A DNA stretch of 35,104 bases from contig DAHXMJ010000051.1 of NCBI GenBank assembly GCA_027365525.1, positions 1-35,104 on the forward strand. Reading direction: 5' to 3'. Of this stretch, positions 9,415 to 18,891 are shown one piece after another. The translations under genes and the position numbers were made by a program. The first letter of the stretch is position 1; every line of letters starts with the position of its first letter. Source of the DNA: Acidithiobacillus sp. GTDB lineage: Bacteria > Pseudomonadota > Gammaproteobacteria > Acidithiobacillales > Acidithiobacillaceae. The notes under the pieces were generated by a model. The model saw only the letters and a list, made by a program, of their open reading frames with translations, ran no database searches and was not told the DNA's origin.

Positions 9415-10338
9415 ATGGACCGATCGGTTGTGCGCATTGGAACCCGCGCCAGTCCCCTTGCCCTGTGGCAGGCGGAACATGTGCGTGCGGAACTGCTGTC
9501 CCGGAATCCGGGTCTCGCGGTGGAGCTCGTCTCGATGACTACTGCCGGTGACCGCCATCTCGATACCCCCCTCCAGCTGGTGGGAGGAAAAGGGCTTTTC
9601 GTCAAGGAAATCGAAACCGCCCTGCTCGCGGGGGAGGTCGACCTCGCTGTCCACTCCATGAAGGACGTTCCCTCTGTCCAGCCAGAAGGCCTCGAACTGG
9701 CAGTCATTCTGGAGCGGGAAGATGTCCGGGATGTCCTTGTCTCCAACCATTACCAGGCCCCATCCGGACTGCCTGCAGGTGCGCGGGTCGGGAGTTCCAG
9801 CCTGCGCCGCCGTGCCCAGCTTCTTCACCAGTTCCCCCATCTTGATGTCCGGGACCTGCGCGGCAACGTTGCCACACGGCTCCGCCATCTGGACGGCGGT
9901 GGCTGGGATGCAATTATCCTGGCAGCCGCCGGTCTGCTGCGGCTCGGTCTTGCAGAGCGTATAGCCGGATACCTGTCCATTGAAGATTCCCTCCCCGCTG
10001 TTGGACAGGGCGCCATCGGGATTGAAATCCGCGCTGAAGACTCTGCCACCCGCCGTCTGGTCCACCCCCTGTCCCACCATCCCACAGAGTGGTGTGTCCG
10101 GGCAGAAAGGGCCATGAACCGGATACTCGGAGGAGACTGCCGTCTGCCCGTGGCCGCGCTGGCCCGGTGGAAAGGGGAAAGCATGGAGATGGAAGGACGC
10201 GTAGCCAGCGCGGATGGCCTCAGACTCCTGACTGCCAGAGCCACTGGCGATGATCCGGACACCCTTGGACAGACCGTGGCAGACTGTCTGCTGGCACAGG
10301 GAGCCGGCCAGATTATCCAGGAAATCCACCAGGCATGA
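9415..10338 (+). CDS. hemC: Hydroxymethylbilane synthase (porphobilinogen deaminase)
   Basis: MDRSVVRIGTRASPLALWQAEHV...GLFVKEIETALLAGEVDLAVHSMKDVP...GGDCRLPVAALA. Start set at 9415; upstream extension looks non-coding. Confidence 0.96.
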   Translation: MDRSVVRIGTRASPLALWQAEHVRAELLSRNPGLAVELVSMTTAGDRHLDTPLQLVGGKGLFVKEIETALLAGEVDLAVHSMKDVPSVQPEGLELAVILEREDVRDVLVSNHYQAPSGLPAGARVGSSSLRRRAQLLHQFPHLDVRDLRGNVATRLRHLDGGGWDAIILAAAGLLRLGLAERIAGYLSIEDSLPAVGQGAIGIEIRAEDSATRRLVHPLSHHPTEWCVRAERAMNRILGGDCRLPVAALARWKGESMEMEGRVASADGLRLLTARATGDDPDTLGQTVADCLLAQGAGQIIQEIHQA

Positions 10339-11126
10339 ACAGGCCTCTTCTGGACAAGGGGATCGTGGTTACCCGCCCCATGGAACAGTCTACGGAACTG
10401 GTTTGCCTGCTGCAGAAGGCTGGTGCACGGGCTATTACCTTCCCGGCGATACGCATTGAGGCCCCGGAAACGTGGCACTCCCTGGATGGCGCGCTGGATC
10501 ATCTGGCCCGGTTTTCGTGGGCCATTTTTACCAGCCGGAATGCCGTCCATTTCGCCCTCAGCCGCTGGCAGGGGCGTGAATTTCGGGTCCCATGGCCATC
10601 TACCGTCCGGATCGCTGCCGTGGGGCGGGAAACTGCCAGGGCACTGCGAGAATTTGGGGTTGAGGTCCACCTGGTCCCGGATCGCTTCAGTTCCGAGGGC
10701 CTACTGGAAATTTCTGATCTGCAGGATGTTGCGGGCCTGGAAATGGCCATCTTCGCCGGCGACCAGGGCCGGGAGCTTCTTGAGACCACGCTGCGGCAGC
10801 GCGGGGCTCTGGTGGAAAAGGTCTTCTGCTACCGCCGGACCGTCCCCGGTGCAAATCCCACTCCGCTCCTTCACGCTTGGGCCCGGGGCGAACTGCACGC
10901 TGTCACGGTGACAAGCCCAGAAATTTTCAACAATTTTTACCAGATGGTAGGAGGACTCGGACAGCGCTGGCTGAAAAATACCCCCATTATTGCCATCAGC
11001 AGCCTGACCGCCGAGGCCGTTACCAGCAAGGGGCTTCCCAGTCCATGGACCGCTCCCGAAGCAAGCAACGCGGGGCTCCTGTCAGCACTGGAAACCTGGA
11101 CAGCATCTTTGGAGAAAAACGCATGA
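10335..11126 (+). CDS. hemD: Uroporphyrinogen-III synthase
   Basis: GIVVTRPMEQSTELVCLLQKAGARAITFPAIRI...AIFTSRNAVHFAL...VTVTSPEIFNNF; directly after hemC. Confidence 0.9.
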   Translation: MNRPLLDKGIVVTRPMEQSTELVCLLQKAGARAITFPAIRIEAPETWHSLDGALDHLARFSWAIFTSRNAVHFALSRWQGREFRVPWPSTVRIAAVGRETARALREFGVEVHLVPDRFSSEGLLEISDLQDVAGLEMAIFAGDQGRELLETTLRQRGALVEKVFCYRRTVPGANPTPLLHAWARGELHAVTVTSPEIFNNFYQMVGGLGQRWLKNTPIIAISSLTAEAVTSKGLPSPWTAPEASNAGLLSALETWTASLEKNA

Positions 11127-12115
11127 TCCCCACCTGCTCCCATTCCCGGCACCAGCCCCGCCGTCTCAGGCGCCATCCCGCCATGCGGAGGATGCTGCAG
11201 GAATGCCATCTCACTCCCGCAGAATTTCTCCTGCCCATTTTTCTGGTGGAAGGGGAAGGAATCCGGACCGAAATTTCCAGCATGCCCGGGGTGTTTCGCC
11301 ACAGCATCGATTCGGCCCTCCGGCTCTGTAACGAGGCAGCCGCCCGCGGCATTTCCGGCGTTCTTCTTTTTGGCGTCGTGCACAGCGGCAGCAAAGACGC
11401 GCTGGGAAGCGTTTCCTGGGCAGCGGATGGCCTGGTCCAGCGGGCGGTCCGCACCATCCGGGAGCGCCATCCCGGGCTCCTGGTAATCGCCGATGCCTGT
11501 TTCTGCGAATATACCAGCCACGGGCACTGTGGCGTGCTGGATGCCCACGGAGACCGGGACGACAGCGCAACCCTGGAAAATCTCCAGCTGCAGGCCCTCT
11601 CCTACGCGGAAGCCGGCGTGGACGTCGTGGCACCGTCCGGGATGGTCGATGGCATGGTCATGGCCATCCGGGAGGCACTGGATTCGGCAAGGCACGAAAA
11701 TGTAGCCGTACTTTCCTATGCGGTAAAGTATGCCAGCGCATTTTATGGTCCGTTCCGGGATGCCGCTGACAGCACCCCCGGCTTTGGCAACCGGCGTGGC
11801 TACCAGATGGATCCAGCCAACCGCCGGGAAGCTTTCCGGGAACTGCAGCTGGATCTGGAAGAAGGCGCGGACCTCGTGATGGTAAAACCCGCCGCTGCCT
11901 ATCTGGATATTATCCGTGATGTCCGGGAGCGGTGCGATTTTCCCTTGCTTGCCTACCAGGTATCCGGGGAGTACAGCATGCTGCAGGCCGCTGCGCGGGC
12001 AGGCTACCTTGACCTGCGGGATAGCGTAATGGAATCCCTTCTTGCAATCCGGCGCGCTGGAGCGGATGCCATTATCACCTACTATGCCATGGAGGCAGCG
12101 GGCTGGCTGGAGTGA
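11123..12115 (+). CDS. hemB: Delta-aminolevulinic acid dehydratase (porphobilinogen synthase)
   Basis: RLRRHPAMRRMLQECHLTPAEFLLPIFLVEG...VIADACFCEYTSHGHCGVLD...GADLVMVKPAAAYLDIIRDV. Start at the ATGA overlap with hemD. Confidence 0.96.
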   Translation: MIPTCSHSRHQPRRLRRHPAMRRMLQECHLTPAEFLLPIFLVEGEGIRTEISSMPGVFRHSIDSALRLCNEAAARGISGVLLFGVVHSGSKDALGSVSWAADGLVQRAVRTIRERHPGLLVIADACFCEYTSHGHCGVLDAHGDRDDSATLENLQLQALSYAEAGVDVVAPSGMVDGMVMAIREALDSARHENVAVLSYAVKYASAFYGPFRDAADSTPGFGNRRGYQMDPANRREAFRELQLDLEEGADLVMVKPAAAYLDIIRDVRERCDFPLLAYQVSGEYSMLQAAARAGYLDLRDSVMESLLAIRRAGADAIITYYAMEAAGWLE

Positions 12116-12837
12116 AATCCGACTCCCTGCAGACCAGGAAACGCCAGTTTCAGCCTGCCAGAAAGCAGGTACCGCCGCATGGGTTCTGGCGGCGTACGGC
12201 CCTCAACCCCCTGGCGCCTGTCCTGCCCCGGGTCTCGCGCCTTGTGCGGGCATCGGACTGGGACAGCCTCTTTCCATGGCTGCTGCTCTCCATCGCCATC
12301 AATGTTTCCGTCTGGCTTCCGGTTTTTCTCTGGCTGCCCGGGACTGCCCTGCCGCTGCAGGGCCAGATTGACACTTCCTTTCTGGAAATCCACGTCCAGA
12401 AAGCTGCCCGGATACCGGCCGCTTCAGCAGCGACCACTTCTATCAGCCTCATTCCTGTCCGTGCCTCCCGCCTGGAGGTTCCGGCACAAATGCGTTCAGT
12501 TCAGCAGAAGCAGCATCCACGCCACAATGAGAGGAAAAGCCTGGAGTTCCGTGCCTGGCTGCGAAATTGGCAGCTACGGATCATAAAAACGGCCAGCTCC
12601 CATCTCTCTGGTGCGTCCCTGCCCCACGGAAACATCGTGATCGCCGTGACGGTCGCCCCTGACGGCCGCCTCATCCGAATTGCCGTATTGCACGGGAGGA
12701 GCCATCCACAGCTGGTTACGGCAGCCCTGTCCATCATCCGGGCCGCTGCCCCTTTTCCTCCCCTGCCCCGGGCCTGGCAGAGCCCGCCCCACCCACTCCA
12801 GGTAGTCCGCACCTGGAACTTTGGAAGCCCTTCCTGA
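12112..12837 (+). CDS. TonB-family energy transducer-like protein (GTG start)
   Basis: One predicted TM (WLLLSIAINVSVWLPVFLWL) and a C-terminal TonB/TolA-like segment (IVIAVTVAPDGRLIRIAVLHGRSHPQLVTAALSIIRAAAPFPPLPR). No exbB/exbD beside it. Confidence 0.72.
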   Translation: MKSDSLQTRKRQFQPARKQVPPHGFWRRTALNPLAPVLPRVSRLVRASDWDSLFPWLLLSIAINVSVWLPVFLWLPGTALPLQGQIDTSFLEIHVQKAARIPAASAATTSISLIPVRASRLEVPAQMRSVQQKQHPRHNERKSLEFRAWLRNWQLRIIKTASSHLSGASLPHGNIVIAVTVAPDGRLIRIAVLHGRSHPQLVTAALSIIRAAAPFPPLPRAWQSPPHPLQVVRTWNFGSPS

Positions 12838-12956
12838 CGCGACCGTTTCAGGAGCCCGAGAGCGAAGCGGCCCGCTCCCCTTCTCCGGGATGGCCAGAAC
12901 AGATCGGGGCTTTTCCGTCCAGCAAAAAGGGGGCCGGAGGGAAGTGGCCGGAACCA

Positions 12957-14312
12957 TTATGAGGGGGCATGCAAACGGGCACTCTTGCCATCCGCCTGAA
13001 GTTCCAGTTCCTCAAGGGAAACCCGGCGGGTTTCCAGAGCAAAAACACGGGTCACAATTACTGCAACCAGGGCTACGCCAGCATTCAGCAGCAGCAGGTC
13101 CGCAATACCCCATCCGCGCTCCAGAAGGGGAAAAAGAAGCGCTGAAAATACCGCTCCAAGGCGGGATGCAGCAGTAGCCATCCCAGCCACCGTGGCACGC
13201 AGATGAGTGGGGAAAAGTTCGACCGAAAGGGCAAAAACCGTCACGGCCGGACCCAGCCCCAAACCCATGGCATAGAGCGTGGCGCCTGCGTACACGGCGG
13301 CTGGCAGGTGCCAGGCGACAGCCCCCCCAAAAATTGCAAGCCCACAGGACATAAGCAAAAAACCTGCTGTCTGCAATGGAATTCGGCCCCAGCGGTCCAC
13401 ACGCGGAAGAATGAACACAATGCAGGAAGCAGAAACAGCAAGGAACAGGGCATTGATGGCGGCAGCCGATTCCTGGCTGCCAGCCAGCCCGTATTGCCGC
13501 AGAACGAGGGGAAAATACAGCGCAATGCCCAGACTCACAACGTCCAGAAAAAACCAGGGCAGAACAGCCAGCCCGAGACGCCGGGGCCAGGGAGACCGCA
13601 GCAGCCGGGCCATGGAAAAACTCTCTCCCCTATAGGATCCCAGATGGGTTTCCAGCGCTTCGGTGGTAAGTTCCGGGCGAATGGCCTTCAGGGCCTCTAC
13701 TGCTTCCCTCCACTGCCCCCTGCGGACCAGCCATCGGGGTGATTCCGGCAGCCCGCGGCGAAGCCAGAAAAGAACGGCGACCGGAACCACGGCACTGCCC
13801 AGCATCCAGCGCCACGAGCCAGACCCCATGGACAGCAGCATCCAGCCGACCAGGGTCGAAACCAGCGCTCCTGCGAACCACGCAAGGTTGATCCAGGCAA
13901 AACCACGCCCCCGGGTCATGCTCCGCCCATATTCTGCAACAATGGTAGCAACAAGGGGATAATCAAGGCCAATCGCCAGCCCAGTCACGAAACGGGCGGC
14001 ATAAAGACTGTCCAGGTGGAGGCTCAGGGCACTCCAGACCGCTCCCGTTCCGTACAGCAGAATGTTGGGCAGCAGAAGACGCCGCCTTCCAAAACGGTCT
14101 GTTACATATCCACCCAGAAGCCCCCCGGCAAAGGAGCCAGCAAGAGCGGCCGCCATCAGGGTCCCGGTCTGGCCAGCTGTCAGGTGCCAGGCTCGGGAAA
14201 GGGGCAGCAGCACAACGGCCATAATGCTGAGATCGTAGCCATCCAGCAGCATTCCCAGCATCGAGGCTGCCAGCGCCTGCTGCTGCACGGTATACGGTTT
14301 CCTGTCCAGCAT
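12957..14312 (-). CDS. MFS transporter, sugar/metabolite:H+ symporter type, phosphate:H+ symporter-like signature
   Basis: 12-TM-like protein with DGYDLSIMAVVLLPL, GGYVTDRFGRRRLLL, GLAIGLDYPLVATIVAEYGRSMTRGRGFA. Start set at 14312, preceded by GGGGAG on the minus strand. Confidence 0.85.
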   Translation of the reverse strand: MLDRKPYTVQQQALAASMLGMLLDGYDLSIMAVVLLPLSRAWHLTAGQTGTLMAAALAGSFAGGLLGGYVTDRFGRRRLLLPNILLYGTGAVWSALSLHLDSLYAARFVTGLAIGLDYPLVATIVAEYGRSMTRGRGFAWINLAWFAGALVSTLVGWMLLSMGSGSWRWMLGSAVVPVAVLFWLRRGLPESPRWLVRRGQWREAVEALKAIRPELTTEALETHLGSYRGESFSMARLLRSPWPRRLGLAVLPWFFLDVVSLGIALYFPLVLRQYGLAGSQESAAAINALFLAVSASCIVFILPRVDRWGRIPLQTAGFLLMSCGLAIFGGAVAWHLPAAVYAGATLYAMGLGLGPAVTVFALSVELFPTHLRATVAGMATAASRLGAVFSALLFPLLERGWGIADLLLLNAGVALVAVIVTRVFALETRRVSLEELELQADGKSARLHAPS

Positions 14313-14449
14313 GCCACTCCCCAGTCCACATTCCACCGCAAAAAACCAAAAGCCCGCATAAAAAGCAACTGGCCCAGATCCGTCCCTGCCGGCAACCCAT
14401 CACGCCGATCTGGCACCAGTCATATTCTACTGCCCGCTCAAACGGCAGA

Positions 14450-14467
14450 TTGCCACAGCATTGACAG
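14450..14467 (-). promoter_or_regulatory. Weak Pho-box-like repeat on the MFS side (CTGTCAA-TGCT-GTGGCAA on minus strand)
   Basis: Two 7-mers at 11-bp spacing, 6/7 and 4/7 matches to CTGTCAC; no well-spaced -10. Low support. Confidence 0.2.
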
Positions 14468-14565
14468 CTTGCCAGAGAACTGCACAGGTACAATTAGTAC
14501 AGGCTAAAAAATAACCCAGGCACACTCACATAAAAGTTATCGTTTAGACAGGCTTCTGTCAGGAA

Positions 14566-14583
14566 TTTTCACACCACTGTCAC
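14566..14583 (+). promoter_or_regulatory. Candidate Pho box upstream of the TonB-dependent receptor
   Basis: TTTTCAC-ACCA-CTGTCAC, two 7-mers with 4-bp spacer, preceded by a third copy CTGTCAG at 14556; TAGTTT (weak -10) begins 10 bp after the box at 14594. Confidence 0.45.
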
Positions 14584-14742
14584 AATGAGGTGGTAGTTTA
14601 CATGATTGCATAAAACCAAGTACACCATTTGGCAGATATGCACAAAGTTGAAGCAAATCAGGATCATCTGCAACAGTCTTAGGTTTAAGTGAGCTGTCAT
14701 AATTACTTAACAGGGCCGCAAAATAGCTAGAGGATCTTTACA

Positions 14743-17157
14743 ATGCTACACAGAACACCAACAAAAAAGGCAGTAACACTAACCGTAATATCCGCAATCG
14801 CAGTACTGGCTTCATCAGGAAACGCGACTGCAGATGGCACGCCTGCGAAGCCGCAAAAAAAACACCCAACAAAAACTACATATGTTGGGAGCGTAAGTGA
14901 TACATCGACAGCAGAAAAAAATTCCACAACAGCCGGTTCGGCCTTTACAAACAGGGTGTTGACACACAAGCAGATTTTCAAATCAACACAAAGTCTCGGA
15001 ACTGTTACAAAAAAACAGGCAAAAATATTTGGCCCTAACGCCAGTTCGTCAGAGGCATTAAGCATTTTGCCAAACGTTTTTATTAGCGGTCCTGACGGAA
15101 GCGGTGTATCCAACCGGTCAACAATTTCAATACGCGGCATACAGGTTGGCGTAACATCGTATAGCGGAAACCTGGAATACAACGGAATTACAGGACTGTT
15201 TGACGGCATTCCGATCCAGAATCTGGATGAAGGAAAAAGTTTCCACACTGTGGAAACACCCATAGGTGCACTGCTCAGCGGCATCAACACGATTTACGGA
15301 CCAGGAAACCCACAAAACAGATGGTTTGACAGCCTTGGCGGAACAGTAAATTTTATTCCTGTGCAGCCAGGCCGGCAGGCAAAAGCTAAAGCGGCCTTTT
15401 CATATGGCAGTTTCGGATCAAGAATTATTACCGCTTCTGCCGGTACCGGGCAGATTGATGGCTGGTCAGCCGTCATAGCAGGAGCCTATGCTCATGGACA
15501 CAGTTTCCGCAGCGGAACATACCTGCCAAGCCACACAGACCAGCTTTTCTTCAAGGCAAGAAAACACTACCACGGAACAACATACAGTTTTGGCGCATAC
15601 TACGACAGAAACAGATCCCTGCGCCCAAACCAGATCCCATTGTACCCGGTGCAGGGCGCAACACTAAATGGCCTGCCCAACGGAGTGCCATATAGCCAAA
15701 ACACTACGGGTTTTTACTCTACACTGCCATATTCAGTTTGGCACAAAAACGATCAGGAACACATGTTTCTTCTCTACGGGCGGCAGCATACGCACATCGC
15801 ACGACATGTTGCGCTAACCAATGAGATGTGGTACAGAAATAGCGTATTGCACCATTACAGCGTAAACTATTTTTATCCACCAAACAGCCGCTCGGCTGCC
15901 CAGATTACCAACTGGTATACAAATACGTACGGCGACAAGCTGGACTTTGACGTCAAACTCCCAATGAACACGATCGGATTTGGCGGCTATGTTATAAATG
16001 CAAATACCAATGTCAATGGTTACTCTGGCAACAATTCCATGGGATACACGATTCCAACAACGATCGGCGGACCAGGAAATCCCCGCCAGGTCGTAGATCA
16101 CACCTACACGGAAACATACGCATCAGGATTCATTCAAGACCGGATTACCCCAATGAAAGGCCTCAGCATTGTGCCGGGCCTGGATTTTATGGATTTCCAG
16201 ACGCATTTCTTCCAGAATGGCCCAGCACTCGCTGCAGACTATCCGAATGACACCAGCCTTCAATACAGCACGTCACCGAGCCTGGCAAAGGAATTCCAGA
16301 GACTTGAACCATCCGTAGGCGTAAATTATGCGATAACAAAAAGCGTGGCAATTTACGGCAGCTACTCTGTAACCTACCAAAATCCAACTGCCGGAAACTA
16401 TAATGCAGCAGCAGGACCGCTGACCGATCTGGGAACGCTAAAGCCTGTCCGCAGTAACGACTACGAAATTGGGGCCAGGTTCAACAAGAAGGGGTTCCTT
16501 GGGCTGGACGATGCGTTTGCCGACATTAACTACTTTAATGACAAGCTAAGCAATGAGACAATTCCAGTTACCTCTCTGACAAATCCGCTATACACAATAT
16601 TTAGTTATGGTACCGCAGTACTGAATGGTGTCAATCTCTCAATTGATGCCAAGATCAACAGAAACTGGTCTGCGTTTAGCAATGTTGGAGTTATTCACGC
16701 ATACTATACAAAATATTTTTCAACAGCAGACAATCTTTCATACAATGGTGCTCCTGTATCAGCAACACCAGATGCTACAGCGAATATTGGGGTCAGTTAC
16801 AGCACGTATGTACCGGTGGCAGATACAAAATTTACGGCTACCGTTTTCGATCAATACACCGGTCCACAGTATATTTTTAACAACAACACTGGCGCACCAT
16901 CATTCCACCAGACGATTGGCAGCTACGATATTGTAAACCTAAATCTTGAAGCAAGGACAACAGCACTGGACGGGATTATACCCGGGGTACGGTATTCGAC
17001 CCTGTCGCTGAACATAACCAATCTGTTTAATCGGAAATACAATTCGACAGGGAATATTACTGGCGGAGGATATTTCAATACCAATGCATCCGGATATGAA
17101 ATTGTCAACCCGGGTGAGCCAAGAGCTGTGTTTGGTACGCTGGCTTTCTCGTTCTAG
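14743..17157 (+). CDS. TonB-dependent outer-membrane receptor
   Basis: Signal peptide; plug-like NVFISGPDGSGVSNRSTISIRGIQVG; GINTIYGPGNPQNRWFDSLGGTVNF; C-terminal SLNITNLFNRKYNS...EPRAVFGTLAFSF ending in F. Confidence 0.9.
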   Translation: MLHRTPTKKAVTLTVISAIAVLASSGNATADGTPAKPQKKHPTKTTYVGSVSDTSTAEKNSTTAGSAFTNRVLTHKQIFKSTQSLGTVTKKQAKIFGPNASSSEALSILPNVFISGPDGSGVSNRSTISIRGIQVGVTSYSGNLEYNGITGLFDGIPIQNLDEGKSFHTVETPIGALLSGINTIYGPGNPQNRWFDSLGGTVNFIPVQPGRQAKAKAAFSYGSFGSRIITASAGTGQIDGWSAVIAGAYAHGHSFRSGTYLPSHTDQLFFKARKHYHGTTYSFGAYYDRNRSLRPNQIPLYPVQGATLNGLPNGVPYSQNTTGFYSTLPYSVWHKNDQEHMFLLYGRQHTHIARHVALTNEMWYRNSVLHHYSVNYFYPPNSRSAAQITNWYTNTYGDKLDFDVKLPMNTIGFGGYVINANTNVNGYSGNNSMGYTIPTTIGGPGNPRQVVDHTYTETYASGFIQDRITPMKGLSIVPGLDFMDFQTHFFQNGPALAADYPNDTSLQYSTSPSLAKEFQRLEPSVGVNYAITKSVAIYGSYSVTYQNPTAGNYNAAAGPLTDLGTLKPVRSNDYEIGARFNKKGFLGLDDAFADINYFNDKLSNETIPVTSLTNPLYTIFSYGTAVLNGVNLSIDAKINRNWSAFSNVGVIHAYYTKYFSTADNLSYNGAPVSATPDATANIGVSYSTYVPVADTKFTATVFDQYTGPQYIFNNNTGAPSFHQTIGSYDIVNLNLEARTTALDGIIPGVRYSTLSLNITNLFNRKYNSTGNITGGGYFNTNASGYEIVNPGEPRAVFGTLAFSF

Positions 17158-17173
17158 CATTTCATTATCACCA

Positions 17174-17208
17174 CATTCCCCCCGACCATATGCCATCGGG
17201 CGGGAATG
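17174..17208 (+). other. Intercistronic hairpin between TonB receptor and sulfotransferase genes
   Basis: CATTCCCCCCGA - CCATATGCCA - TCGGGCGGGAATG pairs over 12 bp with one bulge; no following T-tract. Confidence 0.6.
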
Positions 17209-18891
17209 GCCTGTCTCCTGTTTGCTTTTAACACCTTCAAAATGAATTCCAGCACTCACAGTTTAGGCGATACCGCACTGCTTGAGGTTGAGCAGGCTTT
17301 AGAAAATGGCAACACCGGGAAGGCAGAGTCTGTCGCTGCACACCATCTTGGCCGCATTAAATCTCCTCCAGCAAGGTGGTTTTATTCTCTGGCCATGATT
17401 TATTACAGGTACAGCCACTACCGGGAGGCTGCACAGCTGTTTAACCGTGCCTTTGCCCACGAACCAGACAATACTTTATACGGCATACAGCTCGTCCGCT
17501 GTTTCCAGCTACTGGGATTTTACCAAAAATCTGAATCCATTTTGTTAACTCTGATGCAGATTGAACCAGACAACAGCACCATATTATTTCTCCTTGCAAT
17601 CTGCGCAGACCAGGCTGGCGATCATGCCAGGGCTGTCTGCCTCTCAGATCGGGCAATAGCCACAAACCCAGAAAATGCTGAAATAAAATTTTTCAAGGCT
17701 TCTGTGCTTCTTAATTCTGGTTCTCCAGCGCTGGCGCTTCAGGTTCTTGACAACATCGCAGACGGGGATCAGTCATCCCCCATTGGAACTGCCCTGCGCT
17801 CAGCAGCATTAGAACGGGCTGGCTGCTATCAGGAAGCCCTGTCTATCCTGCCTGAATGCACATCTGATTCTCAGAGCTATGCGCAGATGTTAGCCTATGG
17901 TCGCGCCGTACTGCACTGTGATGACGGAACCGTACAAAAAGCATATGGAAAACTTAAATGCTGGGCTTCCAGGAATGAAAGTGTTATTTCTGGAAATCAG
18001 GAAAAATCGGCTGTTGCTTTTCTTTTGGGTGATCTTGCAGACAGATGTGGATTGTACGAAGCTGCGTATTCTTACTACAAGGATGCAAACAGGTTTGCTT
18101 ACCCTGGAGAATGGAATAGAAGCGAAACAATATCGTTTGTAAATTCCTGCATGGGTTATTCGCCAAATACAATATCCGGTATTTCAGGTGCCCAGAAACT
18201 GGTTTTTATTGTCGGCATGCCCAGATCGGGCTCATCCCTTCTTGAGAAACTGCTTGTTGTTGGTGGTGGGATGTCCGGGCATGGAGAGAGCGCCAATGTC
18301 AGCCGTCTTGTACGCAAAATTACGGACGGCGTGGTCGCTGAATATCTTGGAACATTGGGCCAGCTAGACCAGGCTTCAGTACTTTCTCTCGCCGAACAGC
18401 TTCTTCTGGATTATGGCCATGCAGGAAAAACAGCTATTCATGTAGACAAGATGCTGTTCAATTTTCAGTTTTTGCCACTAATCCTTAAACTTGTCACAGA
18501 TGCACTGGTTATCCACATTGTGAGAGACTATAGGGATGTAGCACTTTCATGTTTCATGAAGCCTTTCTCTGGCCACCATCCATACAAAAGATCAATATCC
18601 GATATTGTATTCCAGTACCGTGTGCAGAATAAAATCATGAACAGATGGAAGCAGCTGTTTCCCTGCAACATTATTACAGTATGTTATGAGGAACTTGTAA
18701 CATCGCCTTCCATGATTCTGCCAAAAATTGAAGATTTTTTAGGCATATCTATTAGTCATGATCTGGATGCCATTTGTAAAACAGAGACCAATTGTGCGAC
18801 ATCCAGCTACGCACAGGTCAGGCAGCCTCTCTATCAGACTTCTGTTAGCCGTTGGCGCAATTATGAGAAATTTATGGATTTTGAATTTTAA
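17206..18891 (+). CDS. Tetratricopeptide-repeat sulfotransferase family protein (start could be 17242)
   Basis: N-terminal TPRs (ARWFYSLAMIYYRYSHYREAAQLFNRAFAHEPDN); 5'-PSB-like VFIVGMPRSGSSLLEKLL; 3'-PB-like VRDYRDVALSCFMKPF. Confidence 0.88.
   Translation: MACLLFAFNTFKMNSSTHSLGDTALLEVEQALENGNTGKAESVAAHHLGRIKSPPARWFYSLAMIYYRYSHYREAAQLFNRAFAHEPDNTLYGIQLVRCFQLLGFYQKSESILLTLMQIEPDNSTILFLLAICADQAGDHARAVCLSDRAIATNPENAEIKFFKASVLLNSGSPALALQVLDNIADGDQSSPIGTALRSAALERAGCYQEALSILPECTSDSQSYAQMLAYGRAVLHCDDGTVQKAYGKLKCWASRNESVISGNQEKSAVAFLLGDLADRCGLYEAAYSYYKDANRFAYPGEWNRSETISFVNSCMGYSPNTISGISGAQKLVFIVGMPRSGSSLLEKLLVVGGGMSGHGESANVSRLVRKITDGVVAEYLGTLGQLDQASVLSLAEQLLLDYGHAGKTAIHVDKMLFNFQFLPLILKLVTDALVIHIVRDYRDVALSCFMKPFSGHHPYKRSISDIVFQYRVQNKIMNRWKQLFPCNIITVCYEELVTSPSMILPKIEDFLGISISHDLDAICKTETNCATSSYAQVRQPLYQTSVSRWRNYEKFMDFEF

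Noticed and set aside
9373-10670. Minus-strand 318-aa and 281-aa ORFs
   Set aside because: Antisense to hemC/hemD; no recognisable domain or start context.
10937-11695. Minus-strand 252-aa ORF
   Set aside because: Antisense to hemB; composition artefact.
14694-14711. CTGTCATAATTACTTAAC as a second full Pho box before the receptor
   Set aside because: The first half-site is good, but the second 7-mer matches CTGTCAC at only 3/7 and no -10 follows at the right spacing.
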